Below are positions 9,078 to 19,755 of a stretch of 64,000 nt of DNA, one piece after another. The stretch spans positions 1,054,001 through 1,118,000 of the forward strand of contig CP012820.1 in NCBI GenBank assembly GCA_001936135.1. The letters run 5' to 3'. A program made the translations under genes and the position numbers. The notes beneath the pieces are model-generated. The model was not told the DNA's origin and searched no databases. It worked only from the letters and a program-made list of their open reading frames with translations. Numbering within the stretch: position 1 is the first letter of the stretch; each line of letters begins with the position of its first letter. The stretch is from Saccharomycopsis fibuligera x Saccharomycopsis cf. fibuligera. Taxonomy: Eukaryota; Ascomycota; Saccharomycetes; Ascoideales; Saccharomycopsidaceae.

Positions 9078-10595
9078 ATGAGTTCTCTTATGTTCAAGAA
9101 TAATGCTTTTTTCGTAAAGAATACCAGTCTTTTGAAAAAAGCTCTTTTTAGTCCCGCATCATCGGCTTCTTTTAGCAAATCCAGCATAAACAGATTATCA
9201 TCTTCGTCAGCACGCCCATCGCTCAGTTTTTTCAATAGAAATGCCCAACCAAGTACAGCAGCGACAGCAGCAGCACTGGGGAAGAGATTTTTCCATAGTT
9301 CTTCTACTTCTCGTTTTGCAGGCAGATACAATATTTTAAGGCAAGAAGCCAAACAAGAAGCAAAACAACAACCACAACAGCAACGCCCTAGAAAATCAGG
9401 ATATCCTGTCAACTCACACAGCAACGTTGGATACTGGCTTATTGGAACTTCCGGTCTTGTCTTTGGTATCGTGGTTCTCGGTGGACTCACTAGATTGACG
9501 GAATCCGGTTTATCAATCACAGAGTGGAAACCAATAACTGGTTCCATTCCCCCATTGAATGAAGAGGAATGGATAAACGAATTCAACAAATATAAAGAAT
9601 CTCCCGAATTTAAACAGTTGAACTCTCACATTACTCTTGAAGATTACAAGTTCATCTTTTTCATGGAGTGGGCTCACCGTTTGTGGGGCAGAGCCATTGG
9701 TGCCACTTTGGTGTTACCAGCGCTTTACTTTGCCCTTAGACGTAGAACTTCGGCCCACATTAATCGCAGGTTTATTGGATTAGCTTTATTGTTAGGATTG
9801 CAAGGTGCTGTTGGTTGGTGGATGGTGTATTCTGGATTGGACCAAAAACAACTTGATGATCGTCAGTCCAAACCAACGGTGTCACAGTATCGTTTGACTA
9901 CTCATTTGGGGGCAGCATTTTTGCTTTATTTGGGAATGCTTTGGACAGGACTCGAAATTATCAGAGAAAACCAATGGATTAAAAATCCAGAAGCAGCGAT
10001 GAAAACTTTTACCAAATTAGAAAGTCCCGTGGTAAAACCTTTCCGTAGAATGTCATTGTTATTGTTGGGTTTGACTTTTATCACTGCCATGTCTGGTGGT
10101 ATGGTTGCCGGTTTAGATGCTGGTTTAATTTACAATACATTCCCTAAGATGGGTGATGGCTGGGTTCCTTCCAGTAATGAGCTATTTAGTCCATTGTTTG
10201 CTAGAAAGCCAGATCAATCTGATATTTATTGGAGAAACTTATTTGAAAACCCAACCACAGTACAGCTAGTGCACCGTATATTGGCTATCACCACTTTCTC
10301 ATCAATTTTTGCTGCTCACATGTACGTTAATAGAAATAAAGTTTTGCTTCCAAAGAAAGCAGTGAAATTGATGCATTATGCTATGGGTATGGTCACTTTG
10401 CAAGCAGCATTGGGTATTTCCACATTGATCTATTTGGTTCCAATTCCATTGGCCGCAGCACATCAAGCAGGTGCAGTGGGATTATTAACAGTATGTTTGG
10501 CATTTGCTGCTAGATTGCGTAAACCAAGATTCCCAATAAGAATTCTTATAATGAAACTCAGAACTAAGCTCAAGAAAGCGGGGCTTCAAAAATAA
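9078..10595 (+). CDS. COX15: COX15, haem A synthase
   Basis: 505 residues. Inner-mitochondrial-membrane monooxygenase that converts haem O to haem A for cytochrome c oxidase. A Ser/Ala/Arg-rich presequence spans about residues 1-110. Then come the family segments GGLTRLTESGLSITEWKP, MEWAHRLWGR, TTHLGAAFLLY, LVHRILAITT and AAHQAGAVGLL; their His residues are the known haem ligands. About eight membrane spans are visible. The only in-frame CTG I found is at 9276-9278 in the presequence, despite many Leu codons. The ATG at 9078 has no competing upstream Met. Confidence 0.96.
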   Translation: MSSLMFKNNAFFVKNTSLLKKALFSPASSASFSKSSINRLSSSSARPSLSFFNRNAQPSTAATAAALGKRFFHSSSTSRFAGRYNILRQEAKQEAKQQPQQQRPRKSGYPVNSHSNVGYWLIGTSGLVFGIVVLGGLTRLTESGLSITEWKPITGSIPPLNEEEWINEFNKYKESPEFKQLNSHITLEDYKFIFFMEWAHRLWGRAIGATLVLPALYFALRRRTSAHINRRFIGLALLLGLQGAVGWWMVYSGLDQKQLDDRQSKPTVSQYRLTTHLGAAFLLYLGMLWTGLEIIRENQWIKNPEAAMKTFTKLESPVVKPFRRMSLLLLGLTFITAMSGGMVAGLDAGLIYNTFPKMGDGWVPSSNELFSPLFARKPDQSDIYWRNLFENPTTVQLVHRILAITTFSSIFAAHMYVNRNKVLLPKKAVKLMHYAMGMVTLQAALGISTLIYLVPIPLAAAHQAGAVGLLTVCLAFAARLRKPRFPIRILIMKLRTKLKKAGLQK

Positions 10596-10694
10596 ATTAT
10601 AAAATAGGCCAGTATTGTAAAATACGTAGGCATTGCATCATGTAAATACTTGTATATACCTTCTTTTCTTGCTCTTTTGATACGTGCTCTGATA

Positions 10695-10790
10695 CATTTT
10701 GTTATTAATAAATTGAAACATTTTGTTATTAATAAATTGAAACATTTTGTTATTAATAAATTGAAACATTTTGTTATTAATAAATTCGGA
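10695..10790. repeat. Four-copy 24-base tandem repeat
   Basis: Four head-to-tail copies of a 24-base unit beginning CATTTTG. The first three are identical and the last differs in its final bases. Each unit holds the palindrome TTATTAATAA. It starts 100 bases after the COX15 stop, so it may lie in its 3' UTR. Confidence 0.9.
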
Positions 10791-10942
10791 TATATGTGTT
10801 ACGTAAGCAGGAGCCATCACGGCAGATCAAAAGAAATAGAGAAAACGAGAAAAAGGGCGATGGTGATAACAGTAAGAATTCGTAAAAAAGTGACTGAATG
10901 ACATCTAAAGCTAATCCACAAACAACTACCAAAATATCTTAT

Positions 10943-10946
<4 letters not shown>

Positions 10947-10979
<33 letters not shown>
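10947..10979. repeat. TA dinucleotide microsatellite
   Basis: About 16 TA units, 92 bases upstream of the NUT2 ATG. It may double as a TATA-like or nucleosome-poor promoter element. Confidence 0.8.
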
Positions 10980-10980
<1 letters not shown>

Positions 10981-11071
10981 TGTTTTCTTTTCCGAAACTG
11001 CTTTTAGTTTCCTCACGAGTTAAGAAAAAAAAAAAAAAGCTAATTATCAGTTCTGCCTCCATTGCACAACA

Positions 11072-11521
11072 ATGGCCACACCAGCACCACCATCAGATCT
11101 CCCTAAAGCCACTGCTGAAGCTCTTGAGCAATCTGGTCAACAAATTTCCCAAATTGTTGAGCTGTTCATTGAGCTCGGCGTGTTAGTGCATGACTTTCAA
11201 GGCAGTGATGCTTCCACAGAGTCTCTTGCAGTGCGATTGAATCAAACTATTGAACAACTAGATACATTAACGCGGCTCAGTAAACCACATCTTACGGGAC
11301 TTCCTGTGCCATTGGATGTGCTCCAATATATCGAGGATGGCAGAAATCCTAATGTTTACACTAGGGAGTTTGTGGAAAGTACGAGAAAATCTAATCAGCA
11401 TTTGAGGGGCAAAATGGTTGCATTCGAGCAGTTGAGAGATATTTTGGGAACAAAGATTGAGAATGAGTTTCCTGAATTGAGAGAAGATATTGCTAGTATC
11501 TATAAGAAAACCAGTGATTAG
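11072..11521 (+). CDS. NUT2: NUT2, Mediator subunit Med10
   Basis: 149 residues, close to the family length. Med10 is an essential middle-module subunit of the Mediator coactivator and acts in the nucleus. The C-terminal half carries the diagnostic segment LPVPLDVLQYIEDGRNPNVY followed by TREFVE, conserved from yeast to human. The N-terminal half is helical. The first ATG gives a full-length protein. Confidence 0.95.
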   Translation: MATPAPPSDLPKATAEALEQSGQQISQIVELFIELGVLVHDFQGSDASTESLAVRLNQTIEQLDTLTRLSKPHLTGLPVPLDVLQYIEDGRNPNVYTREFVESTRKSNQHLRGKMVAFEQLRDILGTKIENEFPELREDIASIYKKTSD

Positions 11522-11715
11522 TGATCAGTGGTTATGCTCAACTTTACTGTATATTATTTCATGTTGTATTGTTCTTAGTTGCATTTTTTTCCGGTCTACT
11601 AATTTTTTATCTTTCTCTGCCCTTGGAATTTCACAAATTTATCATTTACTATCATTAATTATTGTACATTAAAAAAAAAATATATATGAGATACAAATAC
11701 AAAATCGCTTAAGGA

Positions 11716-13206
11716 CTATTCAAGTCCCTCAAATCTGAAAATACCATGCTCGTGTTCCTGTTTGCGCAAAAGTTTTTTTGGGATAGGTTGTTGCTTTGGC
11801 TTTTTTGGCTTAACATCTGCTTCAGTTGTTTCTTTAGGAGTTTCTTCAACTTGCCTGCGCTTTTTATTAGATTTTCTTTCTTCTTTGACTGCTACTTTCT
11901 TATTCTGCTTTTTGCCATCTTCTTCTTTTTTGTCAACATCATCTTCGAACTCAGACTCTGAGCCTAAACTTCCATTTGAGCTAACATCGCTCCATTCATC
12001 ACCGCTGCTGCTACCATCATCATCGCTTACATCATCATCTACATCTGCAGCATCAAAATTTTCTTCCCCGGGTACAGCATTGCTCCAGATTTTTAGCGAT
12101 GACATGCCTGCACTAATCAAACGATAATCATAATCAATATCCAACAAATTCACCTCATCAAGATCATCATGTACTCTAGTTTCCACCACGGCCGTTCTTT
12201 TACCGTTGACTTTGTACAACCCACCGTCAGAACAGCCGGCCCAACAACTATCTGGCTCATCTTCATTCATTGTACTAATAATACAATCAATGCTATTATC
12301 CTTCAGTAATTTTATTCTTGATAACTGATCTGTGTATTCGTTTTTCTTTTCTTTCCAAAGCGTAACCACCCCCAGTCCCATACCACAAAGTAATGAGTCA
12401 CTGGAATTTGGATTGGGAAAACATGCGGCCAATACTTCGTCTTCTTGATTTTCGGATTGCATAAGCACTTTGTTTTTACGTATATCTATTTTGGCTACCG
12501 TGGTACTACCAACAGAAATATAATGGTATGCTGATCCACCAGGATTACCAATGATTTGATTTACCATATCATCATGGACGTTTTTGATTTCAAACATCTT
12601 ATCAAATTTTGTTCTAGTATCAAATACTCTAACTGTGCCTTGTTCGTCCCCAGTAACTAACTGTGGATGTGTGCTGGATAATACCCCACAACTGAAATTA
12701 TTCGAAGAGTCGGCAAGTTCGTCAGCAAAACTTTTCTTAAAATCAACTTTACCTGTTTCAGTGAACGCTTTCTTGATCACCATATCCTTCCCAATAGTAT
12801 AGATTGATTTCCCCTCATTCAATGAGTCCATGAGTACTGTACGACAACTAGATTTATGTCTTTTAGTCTTCCAAAGGCACAGGACTTCAGCATCATCTTC
12901 CTCGCTGTTATTACTATCTAATTGTTGTGCATTTGACACACACCATATTTTCTTGGCATCATCTGAGCCAGGTTTTGCAGAAGCACTAGTATCCGCCAAC
13001 TCAAGTGATTCTAGTCTCTTGTCGAGTTTTTCTTGAAGCAATGAGGCATTATATTTGTGCAAATAGACATGCCCTGTACCTAGACCAGATAAAAGCAACG
13101 GCTGAGTGGGGTGTGCAGCAAGGGCAAAAAGTGGATCATCAAAACTGAGCTCAACTATTGGGTTGACATTGCTAATGGTGGTTTGTTGCTTCTTCTTCTT
13201 GGCCAT
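11716..13206 (-). CDS. JIP5: JIP5, WD-repeat ribosome-biogenesis protein
   Basis: 496 residues. WDR55-family nucleolar protein needed for large-subunit biogenesis. The N-terminus (VELSFDDPLFALAAHPTQP) opens a WD-repeat propeller that runs to about residue 375. An acidic Asp/Ser/Glu stretch and a Lys-rich segment follow, and the end HEHGIFRFEGLE is a conserved feature of Jip5. The gene is convergent with NUT2 and divergent with VPH2. Confidence 0.9.
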   Translation of the reverse strand: MAKKKKQQTTISNVNPIVELSFDDPLFALAAHPTQPLLLSGLGTGHVYLHKYNASLLQEKLDKRLESLELADTSASAKPGSDDAKKIWCVSNAQQLDSNNSEEDDAEVLCLWKTKRHKSSCRTVLMDSLNEGKSIYTIGKDMVIKKAFTETGKVDFKKSFADELADSSNNFSCGVLSSTHPQLVTGDEQGTVRVFDTRTKFDKMFEIKNVHDDMVNQIIGNPGGSAYHYISVGSTTVAKIDIRKNKVLMQSENQEDEVLAACFPNPNSSDSLLCGMGLGVVTLWKEKKNEYTDQLSRIKLLKDNSIDCIISTMNEDEPDSCWAGCSDGGLYKVNGKRTAVVETRVHDDLDEVNLLDIDYDYRLISAGMSSLKIWSNAVPGEENFDAADVDDDVSDDDGSSSGDEWSDVSSNGSLGSESEFEDDVDKKEEDGKKQNKKVAVKEERKSNKKRRQVEETPKETTEADVKPKKPKQQPIPKKLLRKQEHEHGIFRFEGLE

Positions 13207-13527
13207 TTTATGTGGTTAATTGTATTATCTAGTGCTATTTCCGCTTAATAATAAATACTGTGGAGCCTTTGTAAGGTGCTTTTTTTTTTAAAAAAAAAAA
13301 AATTTTTTTTATTCTGTTTTTCACGCCGCGATGATGATGCTAGATGCGCATCACCATCACTTGAAAATAACAGCAGGGCGTTGCAACTCAATGAATCGTT
13401 GAGTCAATGCTCAGAAGCAAAGTAAATAGGTTGACCATTGGATAACAGTACCTATCAGACTGTTTATAGGCTTTTTCCAAAGAATCATTTGATTAATCTT
13501 ACATCATTGCGACTTTATACTTCAATA
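13207..13527. other. Divergent promoter region, JIP5 / VPH2
   Basis: T and A homopolymer tracts near 13278-13315 and AT-rich sequence. No gene. Confidence 0.5.
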
Positions 13528-14442
13528 ATGAGCCTAAAAGAAGAATCTCAACAACAAGAGACTGTCACCAAGTTTAAAATCAACAAACAGGTTAATGAAC
13601 TAATTACTAGCTCCACTATCATTGACCAATCAGTGAAGGATAAATTGCTTGAAAGGCAATGGATCTCTATAAATGATTTTCAAAGTCTTCTTAAGTCTAA
13701 ATTGGCCTCCAATCCAGTTTCATCATCGCCGTTATCAGAAAATAAAGATAACCAATCATCATCCAACGATGATATTACAAAATTACTTGCAAATTTGAGC
13801 TTTTATATGCCCGAGAAGCCAAAAGTTCCACAGACAGATGAATTCAAAGCAAGACTACAAAAACTTAGAATTCTAAACGAGGAAAAAGAATACCAGCGGC
13901 TTATCCGTAGTGAACAAAGCATTTACGAAATCAATAGCACTATAGGAGGTTCAAGTGCAATTAATATACAAGACAATGATGATGATGATGATGATGGTGA
14001 ATACGCAATGCTCACAGCTAGTCAATTCAACAAACAAGTGAAAGAACAGCTAACTACTATTGTTAATGTGTTTGTCACATGTGGATCAGCAGCATTTGCC
14101 GTTTGGTATTGGACCAAGACTTCAATGCACGTTAAAGAAAGCACTAGAGTGTTTTTAAGTTTGTTTGTGGGATTGGTGGTGTTGGTTGCTGAAGTTGTAG
14201 TTTATAATAGTTATTTACGTAAGATGCATGAAGCAAAAAAAGTTGAAAGAAAGAAAAAAGAGATAAAAAAAGTTATTGAGACGATTGTGATAAAAAAGGG
14301 GGATCAGGATGTTACGAGGGAATTAGACAAAGAAACTGTCTCAAAAAATTGTGAGATAAAAAGTCTAAAAAGTGGGAAAGCTGAAAAAGCCGGAAAAGCT
14401 AGTCAAGCAGGCAATGAGGAAAAAATCCTCAAAAAAGACTAA
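13528..14442 (+). CDS. VPH2: VPH2 (VMA12), V-ATPase assembly factor of the ER
   Basis: 304 residues. Vph2/Vma12-type ER membrane protein that, with Vma21 and Vma22, assembles the V0 sector of the vacuolar H+-ATPase. Two adjacent membrane spans are visible, about residues 175-197 and 207-229, preceded by QFNKQVKEQLTTI, typical of the TMEM199/Vma12 family. The N-terminal half is soluble, with KLRILNEEKEYQRLI as the conserved cytosolic element, and the C-terminus is Lys-rich. The frame opens 90 bases earlier, but that codon is not an ATG, so the ATG at 13528 is used. Confidence 0.85.
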   Translation: MSLKEESQQQETVTKFKINKQVNELITSSTIIDQSVKDKLLERQWISINDFQSLLKSKLASNPVSSSPLSENKDNQSSSNDDITKLLANLSFYMPEKPKVPQTDEFKARLQKLRILNEEKEYQRLIRSEQSIYEINSTIGGSSAINIQDNDDDDDDGEYAMLTASQFNKQVKEQLTTIVNVFVTCGSAAFAVWYWTKTSMHVKESTRVFLSLFVGLVVLVAEVVVYNSYLRKMHEAKKVERKKKEIKKVIETIVIKKGDQDVTRELDKETVSKNCEIKSLKSGKAEKAGKASQAGNEEKILKKD

Positions 14443-17094
14443 AAAAGGTTGTGTTGTTAGTATTTTAAATGCTGTCATAATAAATTTGCAAATAATAATA
14501 AAATTTTAATAATAAAATACGCTAAATTTGTCCCTCAATACTCATTATTAAATATAAGATGCAATACTTAACTTTTTCATAAAAGAAAGCAGTCTCTTTC
14601 AGATGAGCAAAAATTACTCGAGATCAAACAACCACGATGAAACCCACGTCGCTAATTTTGCCTTCATGCCAGCCAGTCGTTTACAAAATACGGATATTCC
14701 ACCAACTCCGACATGCAAATGGCATATAAATTAGCCCCAGCATTGATCTCTTCCCTTAGGGAAAAGCCCATTGTTGGTGGAAACTACCCTTGACCAAAAG
14801 TATCAAAAAATGACAAAGCTAGTACCTTTACCTATAATGAATACATACTTGTGTTCATAGTATAGTATTTCATATTAATAGATAAAGATTTAGATCATTT
14901 TCAATACTCGATGATCATTCGGTATTCCCTTTTCTTTTCTCTCTTTTGTCGTATTTTTTGCTGTTTATCGAAAACATGTCTTTAACATTTGTAACGTAAT
15001 CAAGCTGAGGACCGGCAATGAAAAGATTTACAATATTCAAACAGCCCACAGATCTGCACACTTCATTCGTCTTTACCTCTGAATGAACTGTTTTCTTCGT
15101 TTCAAAATATCAAATTCTAAAATTTTCAAAGGCTCTTAGATTTTCTTAATTTCTTCTTTTTCAAGTGATCACAATGATGACAAAGACAATGAAATCAAGA
15201 CTAAGTTTTGAAGTAGCTCAAACGTCAAGCAAGTGCAAGTCATTTTTTTGAAAAAAAATGACGGATGACAAACGGGCAAGACATAATTTCCTCAAGAATA
15301 CACTAATCTTTTTGTAAACAGACAACAATACGAACCAACAATTAGCCACGACAGAAAATATCGGTACTATTAATTTTCTGTAATTTGTTGAGAAAGCGCT
15401 GAATGAAAGCGCCATTGATTTAGAAACTGCAGTTAAGCAGTTACTTGATTCACTCAGAAAAGAGCGAGCTGCTAACACGCACAAACTAAGCAGTACCAGT
15501 ACTTTCAAAACCGCAAAAATCAAAAATTATCATAATACGCCACATCACAAATCAAGCCAAAATCAAGATTAAAAACCGAAGATATAGGCAAAATAAAGAA
15601 AATACCAAACAAGATGAAACAATTGAGTATAGGAGCCGCAGAAAGTGGAATGAGCTTCATTTTGAATGCGACAGGTGATGTAAAATTTATCAAAAAAGGG
15701 AAATTATTAAAAGTTAAAAATTCCCTATCCTCTTTTTGTAGCATCTCTTCTATTCAAATTTTTAAGCTATTGCCAAACGATTTTGACAAATAGTATCAAA
15801 ATTAATAGAATTTGCCCTGCATTCTTTGAAGTTCAATCCACCGGAGCATCATGAACTCCTTTCTGCGAAAAAAAATAACCATCAATTGCCTGATTTGTGA
15901 ATCCAAATTACTTTAAATTTAGTTCAAAAATCCTATCTGTTTGCATTTGTATTTACCTTTACTTTGCCCCGATCTCTGAATTGGTCATATCTGACTAAAC
16001 TTGATTTGATTTGCTTTTGCTTCACAATATAACAAATTATTGACCTTTTCTTGTTAAAGAAAGAGATGCAGTTTTTCAGTACCAATGTCTACTATTGGCA
16101 ACACAGCAGCTGTGGCAGAAAAACCTGGTCCACTCATGAATGGATTGATCATTGTAAGGGTGGTGTAAGAGGTAGCGCCGGCCGAGAAATTCTCAAAGCT
16201 AGGGTCAGTACCGCTAAATGGCATTGGTATCGTTAGAGGTCTGCGAACTTTGGAAAAAAAAACGTGAATACGTTCTTTATGATTACTATTATGTTTTCTT
16301 GAGAGGTCTTTAATTCAACTATACGTTTAGTTAGTAGCCGTTCTTTTTTTGCAACTTGACAATCTGGTTGAGATTCATTGAACTTTATAATGATTATGAT
16401 AATAAAGCAACCCAACCAAGATCCAGTCAAATTGCATTCATTGAGTTGACTTAAAAAAGATACATTTAGAGTTACAATTTAAAATCTGACAATTCAAAAC
16501 TAAGTATCGAAAATCAGAAAACAGCAGAAATAAAGAATCCATGTGAGTTTGTGATTCTGTTAATAAAGATCCTTCATTGTCCTAAATTCATTTTGAATTG
16601 GAGAGTCCCACAACAAGTGATAATAACCGTCCAAAAGGTAAAGTTGCCAATGGCAACTAGATGACTGACAAAAAAGCAAAGAAGAGATTGGGAAATCTTC
16701 AAATGGATCATTGGCTAGCAGGAAGTATATTGAATTGAACATTGAACATTGACTTCAAAAATCATCAGCAATCAACTTTCAACAATCAACGACGTGACAA
16801 TCTCGCGTTTGGCTGAGTTTGATTCCCGGTTTGCAGTGTCTGTCTTGTTTGAGATTGTAAACAAGTTCAAACAAGATTAAAGAGAACCGCTTTAAAGAAG
16901 TAAAATCAAGAGAAACAGAAATACAAAATTGCTAAAGCACGGCTTATTTATTTACACTTGCAAGCGTAACGGAAAAACATCTTCACGCGAAACAGCGTAT
17001 CCTGATGCAATAACATGCAAAAATCACACACTACACCAAATCAAGGCAATCAACAATATATACAAACCGTGTATTCTTCTCAAATCATTGCACC
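14443..17094. other. Large convergent gene-free interval with protein-like fragments
   Basis: 2.65 kb between the 3' ends of VPH2 and MSP1. No ORF here has a credible start and family resemblance. Local GC rises and several short stop-free stretches look protein-like: 14604-14730 (+), 15375-15570 (+) and 16054-16224 (-). There are small hairpins at 15239-15262 and 16643-16657. It could be a decayed gene, an unrecognised non-coding RNA locus or a regional centromere. Nothing in the sequence decides between these. Confidence 0.5.
15239..15262. repeat. Perfect A/T-rich hairpin
   Basis: Two 11-base arms (GTCATTTTTTT and its complement) flank a 2-base loop, so a transcript could fold into a tight stem. 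Function unknown. Confidence 0.7.
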
Positions 17095-18225
17095 TCACTG
17101 AATAGTCTCCAGTATACTGTTACTCCGGCCATCACCAAATTGCTTCATCTCCGTACCGATTTTCTTGAACTCGTTTATGTAAAAATCGCTGGTTCGTAAT
17201 GGCCGTAACTCAATCTTAGTGTTTGGATCCACTGGCTTACCATCTTTGAAATTTTTTCTAATATATTCTCTAGCCACATTCATCGTAGCATCACGACAAA
17301 GTTCTTTCAAATCTGAACCACTGAACCCTTCCGTGATGTCGACGATTTTTTCCATGTCAAAATTATGCTTATCGAGCACTGAATGCTGCAATAATTTCAG
17401 TAAAATATTTTCTCTTTGGAATTCATTTGGTTTACTGACTTGAAACCGTTTAGGCATTCTCCGAAGAAAAGCTTCGTCAATATCATTAGGCCTGTTGGTA
17501 GCTCCCAACACCATTATTCGACCGCTGTTTAAAAGACCATCCCATAAGATCATAAATTCCGATTTGATACTTGAGGTAATTTCATGATCACTGGATTCTC
17601 TTTTTCTCAAAAAAGAATCAATTTCATCGATAAATATAATACAAGGCTGTAGTTTTCTAGCTAATGAGAAAATTGCATCAATAATCTTGTTGGACTCCCC
17701 GTACCATTTGTCCAAAATTACTGAAAGTCTAATAGATAAGAAATTAGCTCCGCTTTCCCTAGCTAATGCTTTAGCTAACATTGTTTTTCCACAGCCCGGA
17801 GGACCATAAAGCAACACTCCCTTAGGAGCTTGCACCAAGATGGAATTCTCGGGGAATAGTTCCGGATGGGTTAATGGGTAAAGAATGCTTTCTCGCAAGT
17901 CATCAACAATGTTTTCCAATCCGCCAATGTCTTTAAAACTAACATCGATAGCCAGCGGCACCACTAAAGAATCCAACAAGTATAGTTCATAATCGTTGAA
18001 AGTCAAGTTTTTGTAATATTCTGGATCCTTAGCCCTAAGAAGGTCTAATGTGGCAGATACCTTTTTTTTGGTTTCTTTGGACTTTAATCCCGTAGGACCA
18101 TTACCGGCATTGGAGTAGTCCAATGCTTTGATGAGCTGATTGGTGACATAGTAAATAGCTACTCCGGCACTGAGAGAGATGATGAAGTCGGTGATATAGT
18201 TCTTGAGCGTCAAATTGCCAGCCAT
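17095..18225 (-). CDS. MSP1: MSP1, mitochondrial outer-membrane AAA extractase
   Basis: 376 residues, close to S. cerevisiae Msp1. Tail-anchored-protein dislocase of the mitochondrial outer membrane and peroxisomes. One N-terminal span (about residues 11-31) precedes a single AAA domain: VSFKDIGGLE, Walker A GPPGCGKT, the WYGESNK pore-loop region, Walker B IIFIDEID, sensor GATNRPNDID and FLRRMPKRF. The ATG at 18225 gives the usual short N-terminus. Divergent with ERV1. Confidence 0.96.
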   Translation of the reverse strand: MAGNLTLKNYITDFIISLSAGVAIYYVTNQLIKALDYSNAGNGPTGLKSKETKKKVSATLDLLRAKDPEYYKNLTFNDYELYLLDSLVVPLAIDVSFKDIGGLENIVDDLRESILYPLTHPELFPENSILVQAPKGVLLYGPPGCGKTMLAKALARESGANFLSIRLSVILDKWYGESNKIIDAIFSLARKLQPCIIFIDEIDSFLRKRESSDHEITSSIKSEFMILWDGLLNSGRIMVLGATNRPNDIDEAFLRRMPKRFQVSKPNEFQRENILLKLLQHSVLDKHNFDMEKIVDITEGFSGSDLKELCRDATMNVAREYIRKNFKDGKPVDPNTKIELRPLRTSDFYINEFKKIGTEMKQFGDGRSNSILETIQ

Positions 18226-18539
18226 GGTTGTGCGGTCTATGAGTCTCTATTAGTAGTAACCTTAGTTAGCACATCCACTCGTCTTCGTCTCTTACCTCTA
18301 CTCTAGAGCAGCTACTAATATTAAACAAGTGCCATTGAAGCGTTTGTTGCCCCCACCGCCCTCGGGACTTGTTCAATAATCACGCTTTTGTTCCGGAACT
18401 CGCTATAACCGCCATCATCAAATAATTATTAAGCCCATCATCATCGCTATCATCATCATTGATAACATATTTCAGCTAAATGTTTCAAGCTTCAAAGACT
18501 TCAAAGACATATAAATAGACAAATAACAAACTATTTGCT
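18226..18539. other. Divergent promoter region, MSP1 / ERV1
   Basis: Short shared promoter with a 10-base palindrome GTTCCGGAAC at 18390-18399 and ATC-rich repeats near 18430-18460. No gene. Confidence 0.5.
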
Positions 18540-19329
18540 ATGAGTGAGGATCGCCAATACAGAAAAGACGGTACATATACTGCCATGGGCCCAAATGGTC
18601 GCAGAATCGTTTACAACCCCGACGGCACTCCGTAAGTTATCTTCTATTTTATGAGCATTATTCATAATTTCATTACAGCTTATTTCTATTCATTAGTGAT
18701 TTTGATAGTATATTTATAAATTATTCTTTTAAGAGAAGCAGAAATTGGTTATGTGCTCAACAAGGCGAAGTAGATATCGTATAATATACTAATCAGAATC
18801 ATTCTATTTTTATAGATGCCGACCATGCAACACTTTACTGGACTTCAGAGCCGCCAACATGCTTAAAAGTGGCGGTTTTGGTGCTACTTTTGGTGGTGCT
18901 GCTGCTGGCGCCATTAATTCCAAGCCAAATTCCTCATCCAACACTATTGATCCTGCTGCAAGCGTCAATGATTCAGAAACTCTCCCAAATGATTGCCCAC
19001 CAGACGTCACCCAACTAGGCAACAGCACATGGACCCTCTTACATTCCATAGCGGCCAAGTTTCCCACCAACCCCACAACCAAACAACAACAAGATTTGAA
19101 AGGGTTCATGTCAACATTTGCTCAATTATATCCATGTCTGTTTTGCGCACAGGATTTCCGTGAATATTTGAAAACTAACGAGGTGAATGTTGCTAGTCAG
19201 GATGACTTTGGTAAATGGTTATGTAGGGCTCATAATTCGGTTAATGTGAAATTGGGTAAGCCAGAATTTGATTGTCAGTTGTGGAAACAACGTTGGAAAG
19301 ATGGTTGGGAAGATGGCCGTTGTGATTAA
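18540..19329 (+). CDS. ERV1: ERV1, FAD sulfhydryl oxidase of the intermembrane space (two exons)
   Basis: Exons 18540-18631 and 18816-19329, 201 residues. Erv1 reoxidises Mia40 in the mitochondrial disulfide relay. The intron splits the codon just before the shuttle disulfide, which reads CRPC. The core follows: DVTQLGNSTWTLLHS, the active-site C-x2-C in YPCLFC, CRAHNSVN and FDCQLWKQRWKDGW. Between shuttle and core is a Gly/Ala/Ser-rich linker. An in-frame CTG at 18838-18840 falls next to a usual Leu (TLL), so it alone does not settle CUG decoding. The ATG within exon 2 would drop the shuttle Cys pair and is not preferred. Confidence 0.95.
18632..18815 (+). other. ERV1 intron
   Basis: 184 bases: donor GTAAGT, branch-like TACTAAT at 18787-18793, acceptor TAG. 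Splicing restores the conserved CxxC shuttle motif at the exon 2 start. Confidence 0.93.
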
Positions 19330-19717
19330 GCTGTTCGTAGCTTTGGAACGAAATGTATAATAAGACACCTAGGGACGGCCCAAAGAAAAAAGGAAAGTGG
19401 TAACAGACATTTAATTCTTGCATATGTTTAGAAAAATTTATTAACAGATATCTTTTACATGTATATAAAAGAGAAAAAAAATAAAAAATTAAAATACTAA
19501 TGGAAAATTATATAAATAGAAAGTTAGCTTGTTTTGCCTTTTTGTTTGCCTGTAAATGCTACTTTTTATACAAGCTTAAGGATAAATAATTTGACGAGTA
19601 GTTGATTTTTGTATTTATAATTCTTACAGATATTTGGAGGATTTGTTGATATTGTAAGATAATATGGAAAGCTTACTTTTTTTAATAGTTGATCCAAGGT
19701 TAGTCAATGAAATCTGT

Positions 19718-19755
<38 letters not shown>

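Larger units (their letters stand above)
10596..11071. other. Intergenic, COX15 to NUT2
   Basis: Contains a 24-base tandem repeat (10695-10790), a TA dinucleotide run (10947-10979) and a poly-A run just before NUT2. An open frame over the repeat exists only because the repeat is free of stops. Confidence 0.6.

Noticed and set aside
10650-10901. Open frames on both strands across the 24-base repeat after COX15
   Set aside because: The frame is open only because the repeat unit length is a multiple of three and lacks stops.
13400-13406. TGAGTCA in the JIP5/VPH2 promoter as a Gcn4 site
   Set aside because: A single 7-base match with no supporting site or target logic; expected by chance in a window this long.
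16054-16224. 56-codon minus-strand ORF in the VPH2-MSP1 gap, Ser/Thr/Gly/Pro-rich
   Set aside because: Protein-like composition, but the opposite strand also has an ATG-started reading and no family is recognised; reported only as part of the gap.
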